Assembly: GCF_002019605.1 (NCBI RefSeq)
Contig: NZ_KV917368.1
Location: forward strand, 1,384,055 to 1,448,054
Origin: Alkalihalobacterium alkalinitrilicum
GTDB lineage: Bacteria; Bacillota; Bacilli; Bacillales; Bacillaceae_F
Length of the DNA: 64,000 bases
Direction of reading: 5' to 3'
The notes beneath the pieces are model-generated. The model had not been told where the DNA came from. It searched no databases and saw only the letters and a program-made list of their open reading frames with translations. Made by a program: the position numbers and the translations under genes. The first letter of the stretch is position 1. The number at the start of each line of letters is the position of its first letter. This document shows positions 52,630 to 60,821 of the stretch, in pieces.

Positions 52630-52826
52630 TTCATTACCTCCTTAAAATAATAGCAAAAAGATAGAAAACAAAAGCTAAAAATTTAAAATTTTCAGAATTA
52701 AATAAGTATAATATTACTTGGTTTTTCCATTACTATAAAAAGCTTTACATTAAAACTTTAAATCAGCAACTTTTCACCTACCTCCTTTTTTTTACTTACA
52801 ATTTATTCACCTCCTCATACATTAAC

Positions 52827-52845
52827 ATGCAATTTACGTGCCAAT
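52827..52845 (-). promoter_or_regulatory. Sigma-54 (SigL) -24/-12 promoter
   Basis: The minus strand reads TTGGCACGTAAATTGCAT: -24 element TGGCAC at 52839-52844 and -12 element TTGCAT at 52828-52833 with the exact 5-base spacing. It matches the consensus at practically every informative base. It faces the symporter gene 198 bases downstream. Sigma-54 promoters need an enhancer-binding activator, none of which is encoded in this window. Confidence 0.85.
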
Positions 52846-52916
52846 CGATTTGTATTGTAGAAAATCGTTCTTATCGTAGCTCATTCAAAAGGTGTTAAGT
52901 AGTTTTCATTAATTGA

Positions 52917-52938
52917 ATATTCTTAAAAATAAGAATAT
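52917..52938. promoter_or_regulatory. 9+9 inverted repeat, candidate activator site
   Basis: ATATTCTTA and TAAGAATAT are perfect arms around AAAA. The centre is about 109 bases upstream of the expected sigma-54 start (~52818) and 62 bases upstream of the start codon of the divergent SDR gene, a typical place for an enhancer-binding protein and possibly shared by both promoters. Confidence 0.45.
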
Positions 52939-52988
52939 AGTAAGAGTAATCGTTTCTAATAATATAAAAATCTGATGAGGTGATGATT

Positions 52989-53741
52989 GTGAAATTAGAT
53001 GGAAAAGTTTGTATTGTAACAGGTGGAGGATCTGGGTTAGGCCAGCAAATGAGCATTGCTATCGCAAAAGAAGGTGGCATTGTTGTTGTTGCAGATATTA
53101 ATAAATTAGGAGCTGACCAGACTTGCGAATTAGTTAGAGACAATGGCGGCCAAGCCATTAGTATTGAAATGGACATAACTAATACGGCACATATCGAGCA
53201 AATGATAGAAACTGTCCTTGATAAGTATAATAGAATTGATGTTCTTTGTAATAATGCAGGGATTACTGGAGAACATGTTGTGACTCATGAAGTGTCAGAA
53301 CAATCTTGGGATAATGTAATAAACGTTAACTTAAAAAGTATATTTCTAATGTCAAAAAGGGTTATCCCTCAAATGGTAAAGCAAGGAAAAGGGGTAATTA
53401 TTAACACCGCTTCAGCTTCTGGGTTAATTGCAAGTGCAGCTGGGATTGAATATACGGCGGCGAAACATGGGGTTGTCGGTATGACAAAACAATTGGCTTA
53501 CGAATATGGTCATCAAGGCGTCCGAGTTGTTGCGATTGCACCAGGGGTGATCCAAACTCCATTAACGAAAGAATACGCAAATGAAGAAGGTTATTTTCAT
53601 AAATTAACGATGGATGCACCTGCTGGACGATACGGCAAACCAACAGATGTTGCAAATACTGTTGTATTTTTAGCGAGTGAAGATGCAGATTTTATTCACG
53701 GCCACACGATCCCAATTGAAGGAGGTTCAACCATTTTATAA
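52989..53741 (+). CDS. SDR-family oxidoreductase
   Basis: A 250-residue classical short-chain dehydrogenase: CIVTGGGSGLGQQMS (NAD fold), VLCNNAGITG, a Ser in TASASGLIASAAG, and the catalytic Tyr-Lys in YTAAKHGVVGMTKQ; C-terminal ASEDADFIHGHTIPIEGG. The GTG at 52989 follows GAGGTGATG at good distance; the ATG at 52983 is too close. It is transcribed divergently from the symporter operon, and probably supplies a second dehydrogenase to the same pathway. Substrate unknown. Confidence 0.9.
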   Translation: MKLDGKVCIVTGGGSGLGQQMSIAIAKEGGIVVVADINKLGADQTCELVRDNGGQAISIEMDITNTAHIEQMIETVLDKYNRIDVLCNNAGITGEHVVTHEVSEQSWDNVINVNLKSIFLMSKRVIPQMVKQGKGVIINTASASGLIASAAGIEYTAAKHGVVGMTKQLAYEYGHQGVRVVAIAPGVIQTPLTKEYANEEGYFHKLTMDAPAGRYGKPTDVANTVVFLASEDADFIHGHTIPIEGGSTIL

Positions 53742-53750
53742 TTATATTAA

Positions 53751-53940
53751 TAAAGTGAGACCTTATTCAGTGGGGGTCCTTCATTCCCACTGAAGATTAG
53801 CTGAGGCCCATACGAAGTGGTCACACACCTTGCCGCAGGACGTGGCGACTTTTAGTCTATGGTCCAGTATCTCCCACTTTGACTTCTTGTTTCCATAAAG
53901 TCTTGAAGCGGGAGTCCTAGTACCAGCTAAGCGGATAAAA
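53751..53940 (+). repeat. Four-hairpin repeat, copy G (full length, divergent)
   Basis: Starts 10 bases after the SDR stop. Stem 1 is a perfect 9-bp TTCAGTGGG (53766-53774) with CCCACTGAA (53786-53794); the A-T pair at the foot seen in copies A, C and F is T-A here. Stem 3 has GCCGC with GTGGC, and stem 4 has CTCCCACTT against AAGCGGGAG. The end is ACCAGCTAAGCGGATAAAA, like copy E. Confidence 0.7.
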
Positions 53941-54033
53941 CAAAAAGAAGCCTTCGCATTCAAATTGAAGCTTCTTATAGATACTTAGTACCATTTTACT
54001 ATACTTAATTTAATTAATAGAACTAAAATACAA

Positions 54034-54087
54034 AAACAGGAATCGTATGAGAACTACAACTCCTAGTCCCCGTACAATTCCTGTTTG
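54034..54087 (-). terminator. Terminator-like hairpin after the second CoA ligase
   Basis: AAACAGGAATCGTA pairs with CGTACAATTCCTGTTT (one bulge) over a long loop, 20 bases beyond the stop on the minus strand, followed by TTTTGTATTTTAG. Confidence 0.6.
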
Positions 54088-54106
54088 TTAAGTAAAAAAT
54101 CTCATC

Positions 54107-55684
54107 CTAGTTACCAACATTTTCTTCTAAATCTTGGTAGTACCCTCTATATTGCTCTCGCAATATATTTTTTTGTATTTTTCCTGTTGAAGTCATCGGG
54201 AACTCTTCTGTAAATATTACCGCCTTTGGTACTTGAAATGCACCAAGATATTTTTTACAAAAAGAGATTAGCTCATTTTCCGAAACGCTTTCTTCAGGTT
54301 TCAGTTTAACAACAGCAGTTACCGCTTCAATCCAGCGTGGGTGTGGTAAACCTACTACAGATACTTGCTCAACTTTCTCATTCGTATTAATGACATGTTC
54401 CACTTGTATAGAATCAACATTTTCTCCACCCGATTTGATCATATCTTTCTTACGATCTACAAATATCAATAAGCCGTCTTCATCAATAAACCCGAGATCT
54501 CCAGTATGGTGCCAACCAAATTTTCTGCTGTTTTGCGTTGCTTCCTCATCTTTTAAATAACCGTTCATTACGTTCGGGCCTCGGTGGACAATTTCTCCTG
54601 TTTGACCTTGTGGTAATAAATTTCCATCATCGTCCATAATAGCAAGATCTGTAATCATGGATGCTTCACCCCAGTAGGGGCCAATTTTACTAAGTTGATA
54701 TTCTGGTTTAAACATGACCGTTGCAGGGTACATTTCGGTTTGTCCACTTCCTAATGAAAACTTACAATCTAGTTCGTTTATTGCTTTTTCTAAAAACTGT
54801 TTACTCATCGGTGCCATCGCATACATACAGTACCTAATTGAATTGAGGTCATAATTGTTGCGGTTCGGATGTTCGACGAAAGCGCGATACATCATCGGTA
54901 ATGCAAAGATCCAGGAAATTTTATGTTTCTCCGTTAACTCCATAAAACGGATTGGGTCAAATTTCTCTATAACAACAACCGTAGCTCCTACATTTAACAA
55001 CGAAGTCATGATCGTATGCTGAGCGCAATGAAACAACGGCATCATGACTGAACCAACATCGTCTTTTTGCAGCTCTAATTCAAACGCATTGCTTAAACAT
55101 GCAAAATAGATTGCTAAATGACTAATCATTACACCTTTTGGCTTTCCTGTTGTCCCACTCGTAAACATTATTTGTGCAACATCACGTTCATGAATATCGA
55201 CCACTGGTTCTGTTATCGGTTGATTATTTAGAACTGAATGAAATGGGGTACCAACCGCATCTCCTTCCTCACCGATAGCAATTAAGGAAGAACAAACTTG
55301 TTTTAATTCTTTAATATCATTTTTGAGTAATTGATGATCACCAATGATTAACTGACTTTCGCATCTTTCAAGAATATAGATCTTTTCATTCACCGAAATA
55401 TCGGGATTGATAGGAACCCAAATTAAGCCTGCTTTTACAATGCCATACATCGAAATAATAAATTCGATTGAATTTCGGCAAATCGTTACAACTGTATCTC
55501 CTTTTTTCAATCCAGTACTTAGTAAATAGTTTGCTAATTGATTACACTTTTGTTCTAATTCCTCAAATGTCAATGAACGATTACATTCATCAATTAAAGC
55601 TAACTTATTAGGAAATCTCGTCGAACACCTACGAATAATATCGCCAACAGCTACTCGGTTAACAATCGACACTTCACTTCTCAT
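54107..55684 (-). CDS. AMP-dependent acyl-CoA ligase (second)
   Basis: A 525-residue adenylate-forming ligase. The P-loop is MFTSGTTGKPKGVMISH (about residue 182), A5 is LGSGQTEMYP, and the C-terminal part has HHTGDLGFIDEDGLLIFV, RKKDMIKSGGENVDS and the catalytic Lys in MTSTGKIQKNIL. Only moderately similar to the ligase at 47.4 kb, so they probably activate different acids or steps. The ATG at 55684 follows AGGGGGATATTG. It lies on the minus strand, beyond the divergent SDR, as a separate unit of the same catabolic cluster. Confidence 0.9.
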   Translation of the reverse strand: MRSEVSIVNRVAVGDIIRRCSTRFPNKLALIDECNRSLTFEELEQKCNQLANYLLSTGLKKGDTVVTICRNSIEFIISMYGIVKAGLIWVPINPDISVNEKIYILERCESQLIIGDHQLLKNDIKELKQVCSSLIAIGEEGDAVGTPFHSVLNNQPITEPVVDIHERDVAQIMFTSGTTGKPKGVMISHLAIYFACLSNAFELELQKDDVGSVMMPLFHCAQHTIMTSLLNVGATVVVIEKFDPIRFMELTEKHKISWIFALPMMYRAFVEHPNRNNYDLNSIRYCMYAMAPMSKQFLEKAINELDCKFSLGSGQTEMYPATVMFKPEYQLSKIGPYWGEASMITDLAIMDDDGNLLPQGQTGEIVHRGPNVMNGYLKDEEATQNSRKFGWHHTGDLGFIDEDGLLIFVDRKKDMIKSGGENVDSIQVEHVINTNEKVEQVSVVGLPHPRWIEAVTAVVKLKPEESVSENELISFCKKYLGAFQVPKAVIFTEEFPMTSTGKIQKNILREQYRGYYQDLEENVGN

Positions 55685-55921
55685 CAATATCCCCCTGACA
55701 ATTAATCTGAATATTCTGATAAATAAACCGGAAGTTTTACCTCTTTATCATAAAGATTAAGAGGCTTTTAGTTACACACAGCTACAAAATCAATCTATGT
55801 TTTAATACTACTTGTATTGTAATATTCCTTTTATATTTTCAAATTTTTTTGAAATATTTGTCTATTATTCTTTTATCAAGTTTCTATCTAAGGTCATGAA
55901 AATAAGGAATTTACTTTTTTT

Positions 55922-57457
55922 CTATAATGATTCTTTATGCTGCAATACCTTTAATGTCTTCGGTATATATTCAATAATATCTGTTGCTAACACATCCAAA
56001 TGAGTATGTTTAGCTTGAACTAATAATTCTGCCGTTTTTCCATGAACATATACTGCATTGCAGATTGCTGTTTGCGTCTTACCGTGCTGCATTAAAAATG
56101 CCAAAATGATTCCAGTAAGAATATCACCTGAACCACCTTTAGCAAGCGCTTGGTTCCCTGTTGGATTGACATATTGTTTTCCTTCTGGTGTAGAAACGAT
56201 TGTAAAAGGCCCTTTTAAAACTAAATATACTCCATACTCCATCGCAAACTGCTTTGATAATTCAAAACGGTTTTGTTCCACTTCTTGGATAGATAGCCCT
56301 GTTAAATGAGCCATTTCCCCTGGATGAGGTGTCAATATCGTGACAAGATCACGATTTTTTAACAGCGGTAACATTTTTTTCAAGTGGTATAGGGCGTCAG
56401 CATCAATTACGATAGGAACTTGTTGCTGCAATACGTTCTTCACTATCACTTCACCGCCTTGAGTTCTCCCCATCCCAGGACCAATTGCAATCGCATCGAA
56501 GCGCGCAAAGTCAATGTCCAAACTCCCGTTAAAATATCCTTGTTCAGTAGGGCAAGGAAAATACATGGCTTCTAAAAAATGAGCTGCTGCAACAGGATGT
56601 ATGACATCAGGAATAGCAACGGTTAATAAACCTGCACCACTTCTCAATGCAGATTTGGCAGACAACATCACAGCTCCTGGCATAGACTGTGAACCTCCTA
56701 TAATCATACCCTTTCCATTGACGCCTTTATGAGAATTAGGAGGACGAGTTGGAAAATGCTTCTGCACAAATTTTTCCGTCCATACGAAACGCTCTTGAGA
56801 ACAATGTTCTATAGCAATCGGAGGAATTCCAATGTCAGCAACGATCATCTCGCCATAAAAAGAGGCACTTGGATATGTATATGCTCCCATTTTCGGCGCT
56901 TGAATCGTTACCGTTAAGTCAGCTTGTATCGCTTCATTAACTTCTCCACCGTCTGCCGAAACTCCGCTCGGTATATCAACAGATATCACTCGTGCTACCT
57001 TACAAGCATTAACCTTTTTGATGATTTCTTTATAAGGCGAACGTAAAGTTCCTTTCACGCCAATGCCTAAAAGACAATCGATAATAACATCGTAATTAGG
57101 TAATAAAGAATTAAAATGTTGCTCGTTTTGTGAATAGAAATGAACATCGTATCCTGACCGTTTGTACACTTCAAATGCTTGTTTAGCAATACCTTTTATC
57201 TTTTCTTTTGGTGGAATTACCCATATATCAACTTGAAAGTCAAAACTTTTTAATATTCTTCCGATAACAAACCCGTCCCCGCCATTATTACCTACGCCGA
57301 CCAGAATACTTATTTTTTTATGGTCATTTATTTCTTTCATAACCCTACTCGCAATAGCTTGTCCTGCATTCTCCATTAACATATCTTCACTAAACCCTAT
57401 CTTTTGAACCGTATACGCATCAATATCATACATTTCTGCAGCCGTTACTATTCTCAT
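55922..57457 (-). CDS. nnr: Bifunctional NAD(P)H-hydrate repair enzyme (epimerase + dehydratase)
   Basis: A 511-residue fusion that rescues damaged NADHX and NADPHX. N-terminal YjeF_N epimerase domain: MRIVTAAEMYDIDAYTVQKI, LMENAG, and VGVGNNGGDGFVIGRIL. C-terminal ADP-dependent dehydratase: GVNGKGMIIGGSQSMPGAV, AIGPGMGR, ILTPHPGEMAHLTG, and the catalytic GSGDILTGIILAFLM. The ATG at 57457 is preferred to 57481 because AAGGAGG lies upstream of it. Single-gene unit, complete. Confidence 0.93.
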   Translation of the reverse strand: MRIVTAAEMYDIDAYTVQKIGFSEDMLMENAGQAIASRVMKEINDHKKISILVGVGNNGGDGFVIGRILKSFDFQVDIWVIPPKEKIKGIAKQAFEVYKRSGYDVHFYSQNEQHFNSLLPNYDVIIDCLLGIGVKGTLRSPYKEIIKKVNACKVARVISVDIPSGVSADGGEVNEAIQADLTVTIQAPKMGAYTYPSASFYGEMIVADIGIPPIAIEHCSQERFVWTEKFVQKHFPTRPPNSHKGVNGKGMIIGGSQSMPGAVMLSAKSALRSGAGLLTVAIPDVIHPVAAAHFLEAMYFPCPTEQGYFNGSLDIDFARFDAIAIGPGMGRTQGGEVIVKNVLQQQVPIVIDADALYHLKKMLPLLKNRDLVTILTPHPGEMAHLTGLSIQEVEQNRFELSKQFAMEYGVYLVLKGPFTIVSTPEGKQYVNPTGNQALAKGGSGDILTGIILAFLMQHGKTQTAICNAVYVHGKTAELLVQAKHTHLDVLATDIIEYIPKTLKVLQHKESL

Positions 57458-57685
57458 GAAACCAAAACCCTCCTTATACAATTCAACGACCGTTTTATTC
57501 TTGTACTTTCATTCCCGCAAAATCTAATGCGTCCTGGCCTGGATAAACTATTCATCTGAAGAAAAAGAATTCCTGTATCACATCATACAAACTTTACAAA
57601 AAATAGACTTTTCATTTTTAGCATAAATTTGAAGTTTCTTGCCATTATAAAAACGTACGCTAATCCAAATAAAGGAGTGAGTTTT

Positions 57686-57835
57686 TTGACAAACAATAAA
57701 AAACGATTGAATCCTCAAAGCGGAAGTCAAAAAGGGATGCAATATAATGAAGGAATGAATACAGACAATACATTAGCAAAGGAAGAACTCGAAAAAGCGA
57801 TTTCCCCAACTGGACGACAAAATTCAAAACAATAA
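57686..57835 (+). CDS. Small hydrophilic protein, spore-protein-like
   Basis: A 49-codon frame from a TTG at 57686, five bases after an AAAGGAGTGA ribosome site. The protein is rich in Asn, Gln, Lys and Gly (RLNPQSGSQKGMQYNEGMN) and ends in ISPTGRQNSKQ, resembling the composition of minor small acid-soluble spore proteins, but it does not match a family that I can name. A strong terminator follows at 57882. The frame can be extended upstream to 57629, but there is no ribosome site there. Confidence 0.55.
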   Translation: MTNNKKRLNPQSGSQKGMQYNEGMNTDNTLAKEELEKAISPTGRQNSKQ

Positions 57836-57881
57836 TTCATAACTTTGCTCTTCGACTAACTTCAGTAAGTGTACAATAAGT

Positions 57882-57924
57882 AAGCCCTTACCCCAAATCA
57901 ATAAAACAGGGAAGGGCTTTTTTC
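57882..57924 (+). terminator. Strong terminator
   Basis: AAGCCCTT pairs with AAGGGCTT, then CCC with GGG inside, and TTTTTTC follows. Confidence 0.8.
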
Positions 57925-57941
57925 ATTTTCTCTACTTCTTA

Positions 57942-58100
57942 TTAATATAGTACTGAAACTCCACACTCAAATTCATGCCAACGCTTGTTCACAGGATTTT
58001 TCAAATACGAATGATCAAAATGATTATATTAACTTGCTTTTACTTTGTACATTCAATCTCTTGAAGCTCTTTTCCTTCGTACTTTAATTTGTTATCAAGA
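57942..58100 (-). pseudogene. Decayed gene tail, family unknown
   Basis: Minus-strand translation gives LDNKLKYEGKELQEIECTK, a stop, and, after a frame change, NHFDHSYLKNPVNKRWHEFE with CGVSVLY and a terminal stop at 57942. Both pieces have protein-like composition. I cannot name the family. Upstream (58100-58330) nothing further is readable. Confidence 0.35.
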
Positions 58101-58342
58101 ATGGTCAACAACAAAATTGCACTTCTTGCCAAACTAAAACTTAATGAAAGAACCTCAGTTTCTTAATATCAATGCTCGATCAATAAAATAATAGTTTAGA
58201 GTGATTAACTATTTTAACTTTTTCCTCTAACTCATAATTTGCATAACTACAAATATGTATAACTTTTAGAAGGAATTTGATAGTTAAAGACGAATCGGAT
58301 AGTTAGTAAATCTTTTTATTAAAACATGAAAGGAATGTGTTT

Positions 58343-59179
58343 ATGGGAATAGATCATAATGTGAAAATTCTTCGTGTTCCTGTACCAACGCCAACATTAT
58401 ATCCTCATACAACTACTAACTGCTATGTCATCGGAAACCAACGTGAGAGTATTTTAGTCGATGCTGGTTATGATCGGAAGGAAACAAGAGTGGAAATTGA
58501 AAAAGTCGTAAATACAAATGGCCTAGCCAAGCCTAAGTCAATAATTTTAACCCATTTCCACCGTGACCATGCACCAGGAGTGCGACAGTTTATTGACTGG
58601 TCTCCAGTTGTCTTTTGCCACGATAATGAAAAACAAGAAATTACGGAAGCGATTTCACCAGTAACTCATCTATCCTTTTTAAAAGATGGAGATAAAATAA
58701 AAGTTGGTAATACCGAGATCATAATCATTCACGGTCCTGGACATACAGCAGGACAGCTAAATCTATATTTTCCTTATGAACAAATCCTGCTTGCTGGTGA
58801 CAATATTGTTGCGGAAGGCACCACATGGATTGGACCGCCTGATGGTGACATGAGTGATTATATCCAAACTCTCAATCGCCTAAAGCTTTTAAAACTAACT
58901 AAAATTGGACCTGGCCATGGGAAATGGGTGGATAATCCTTATGAGCAAATAGAATTTGTATTAAGTCGACGTCTCCATCGAGAAAAACAAATTAAGTCCT
59001 TACTCGAGGAACATAACCAATTAACATCAACTCAATTAACAGAAAAGATTTACGAAAATACGATTCATCCAAGTGTTTTTATTGTTGCGACAAAAACAAT
59101 AGAAGCGCATCTTATTAAATTAATAAAAGAAGGGGTTGTTTTTGAACAAAATTCTTATTTTTCCCTGCAAGATGGGTAA
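58343..59179 (+). CDS. MBL-fold metallohydrolase
   Basis: A 278-residue metallo-beta-lactamase-fold hydrolase. Zn ligands: THFHRDHAPG (HxHxDH, about residue 72), His in HGPGHTAGQLN, Asp in LLAGDNIVAEGT and the final His in GPGHGKWVDN. The C-terminal 60 residues form a helical domain (LHREKQIKSLLEEHNQLTST) typical of the LACTB2/“MBL plus winged-helix” subfamily. Substrate not predictable; glyoxalase-type or nucleic acid hydrolases are related. Start at 58343 follows AAAGGA by 8 bases. Isolated gene. Confidence 0.87.
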   Translation: MGIDHNVKILRVPVPTPTLYPHTTTNCYVIGNQRESILVDAGYDRKETRVEIEKVVNTNGLAKPKSIILTHFHRDHAPGVRQFIDWSPVVFCHDNEKQEITEAISPVTHLSFLKDGDKIKVGNTEIIIIHGPGHTAGQLNLYFPYEQILLAGDNIVAEGTTWIGPPDGDMSDYIQTLNRLKLLKLTKIGPGHGKWVDNPYEQIEFVLSRRLHREKQIKSLLEEHNQLTSTQLTEKIYENTIHPSVFIVATKTIEAHLIKLIKEGVVFEQNSYFSLQDG

Positions 59180-59235
59180 AGTGGAAAGCAACAAAAATGG
59201 TTAACCCGAATTATTATAAATAAAATGAAGAAATT

Positions 59236-59904
59236 TTATTTACTCTTATTTTTTTGTCTCTCAGGCATTATAAGTGGTGCACCTTTTTGATGATTGAGTA
59301 ATGTACGGAGTGATATGATCGTTGGTGACACCATTGGTAACTCTCCTTTTTCATAAGATGATAATGCTTCTTCTGGAGTAATCCAAAATGCATCAGCAAT
59401 TTCATGGGCGTCTGGTTTTGGAGATTGACCATTAGGGAGTTGCGCTAGAAAAAATCGGGTATCAAAACGATACGGACTCCCTTCTGGTGTTAATCGGTAT
59501 CCAAAGTACTGTAAATCTTTGAAATCCAAATAACACCCTTCTTTCTTTAAAATGTGCAAAAATGATATTTCACCATTTAAAAGCTTACTACGATATTCTT
59601 GCTCTTTTTCATCTGGAATTTGAACAGGATCACCAGTTTCTCTAACCCCAAGAAATATCCCAACTTCCTCGTAAAGTTCTCTTGCAGCGGCTACAAAGTG
59701 TCCGCCACTAAATTCTTCGCTTGAAAAATAATTTTTTACAAACTCACTTTCCGCTGCTACGTAGTCATCTGCTTCAAGTCTTCCTCCTGGAAAAACATAT
59801 ACACCGCCTAAAAACTTCATCGTCTTTGGACGTTTCGTCAAATACACTCTAGATAAATGATCCATTAACACGACTGTTGATGCTGGTTTCGGAATGACAG
59901 TCAC
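59236..59904 (-). CDS. NUDIX hydrolase with an insertion in the Nudix box
   Basis: A 222-residue Nudix protein hydrolysing nucleoside-diphosphate-linked compounds. The box starts FPGGRLEADD, is then separated by about 20 extra residues, and ends FVAAARELYEEVGIFLG (REUxEExGU). This split box is known from the NUDT19/NUDT8-like CoA diphosphatase group. The start is preceded by TAGGGGGG. It may degrade CoA or acyl-CoA, which would fit the surrounding CoA enzymes, but this is a guess. Confidence 0.82.
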   Translation of the reverse strand: MTVIPKPASTVVLMDHLSRVYLTKRPKTMKFLGGVYVFPGGRLEADDYVAAESEFVKNYFSSEEFSGGHFVAAARELYEEVGIFLGVRETGDPVQIPDEKEQEYRSKLLNGEISFLHILKKEGCYLDFKDLQYFGYRLTPEGSPYRFDTRFFLAQLPNGQSPKPDAHEIADAFWITPEEALSSYEKGELPMVSPTIISLRTLLNHQKGAPLIMPERQKNKSK

Positions 59905-60025
59905 TTTATCCCCCCTATTATTTTTGGTTTTATCTATTTCATTGCTGATCGTAAAAAGAGTTGTAATATATAACTATTCAATTTCATTCACTTATTTCCC
60001 TTCTTCCATAAGAAATACGAAAGAG

Positions 60026-60072
60026 ATAAAGTAAAACTTTATTCAATGAGAGTTAGCGCTAGTTAAACAGGA
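60026..60072 (+). repeat. Four-hairpin repeat, copy H (internal deletion)
   Basis: The 5' end TAAAGTAAAACTTTATTCAA is fused directly to the 3' end TTAGCGCTAGTTAAACAGG, as in copy E; about 145 internal bases are missing. Both ends are kept, so the deletion was inside the element. Confidence 0.6.
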
Positions 60073-60077
60073 AAAAT

Positions 60078-60136
60078 AAAAAGGCGCTTTATTAAAATGT
60101 ACCCTTTGTAAAGTTCATTTTAATATAATAGCGCCT
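60078..60136 (-). terminator. Terminator of the GGCT-like gene
   Basis: AAGGCGC pairs with GCGCCTT, with further ATTAAAATG/CATTTTAAT pairing inside, followed on the minus strand by TTTTTATTTTTCC. Confidence 0.7.
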
Positions 60137-60142
60137 TGATAT

Positions 60143-60766
60143 TTACACAATTAAATTGTCAATTTCATTATTACTATAATTTTCCGCTACACCAGGTTTT
60201 GAAATTAAATAATTGATGATCTCTCCATTACTTAGCTGTACATTTCTTTTTAAACCTTCAATGATCATACTTAAATATTCTTTTGATGGTTTACTAAAAG
60301 GAACATCTAAATCCCAATCTGCTGTAAAAGTATAGATGGGATAGCCATTTTCTTCACCTATATATAAAATCGTACCGTACCAGGAATCCCTTAGTGTCTT
60401 ATATCTCTTCTTCTTTACTTCACTAAGGTTTATATCTAATTCAATCCCGTTATTTTCTTGCTTTACTACATCAAAAAATTGATCTTCCGTTATTAAATAT
60501 TTCCGGCTGTATGTACGATGCTGTTTATCTTCAGTCAGACCTATAAATGCAACACCTTGTTTTTGCCAACGGATTGAATTTTGTGCAAAATATAAAGGGT
60601 AGTGCATAATATGAGATGCTTCTTTTAGCGGAAGTGATTGATCTCTACACCCTACTTCTACTTTCTCGGAACCCTCAGGTTTTCCACCTCGTATATAACA
60701 TAAAAATCGATCTTTGCTTAAATTAGATCCATAACTGGCATACCACACATACGTTTTTCTTTGCAA
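60143..60766 (-). CDS. Gamma-glutamylcyclotransferase-like protein
   Basis: A 207-residue protein whose N-terminus, VWYASYGSNLSKDRFLCYI, is the YGSNL substrate-binding motif of the GGCT/AIG2 fold. LPLKEASHIMHYPLYFAQNS and VAFIGLTEDKQHRTYSRKYL, then GTILYIGEENGYPIYTFT, continue the fold. Bacillus homologues of unknown function exist. The catalytic Glu is likely in the middle (e.g. GLTEDKQ), which I cannot verify. The start is TTG, 11 bases after TTTAGGATG. Single gene with its own terminator. Confidence 0.7.
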   Translation of the reverse strand: MQRKTYVWYASYGSNLSKDRFLCYIRGGKPEGSEKVEVGCRDQSLPLKEASHIMHYPLYFAQNSIRWQKQGVAFIGLTEDKQHRTYSRKYLITEDQFFDVVKQENNGIELDINLSEVKKKRYKTLRDSWYGTILYIGEENGYPIYTFTADWDLDVPFSKPSKEYLSMIIEGLKRNVQLSNGEIINYLISKPGVAENYSNNEIDNLIV

Positions 60767-60821
60767 AAAACATCACATCCTAAAAAAATTTCAGCTTATA
60801 ACAAATTATTTTAAAGTCACA

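Noticed and set aside
53781-53963. 60-codon minus-strand ORF after the SDR gene
   Set aside because: It is the reverse translation of repeat copy G; no other copy gives the same protein.
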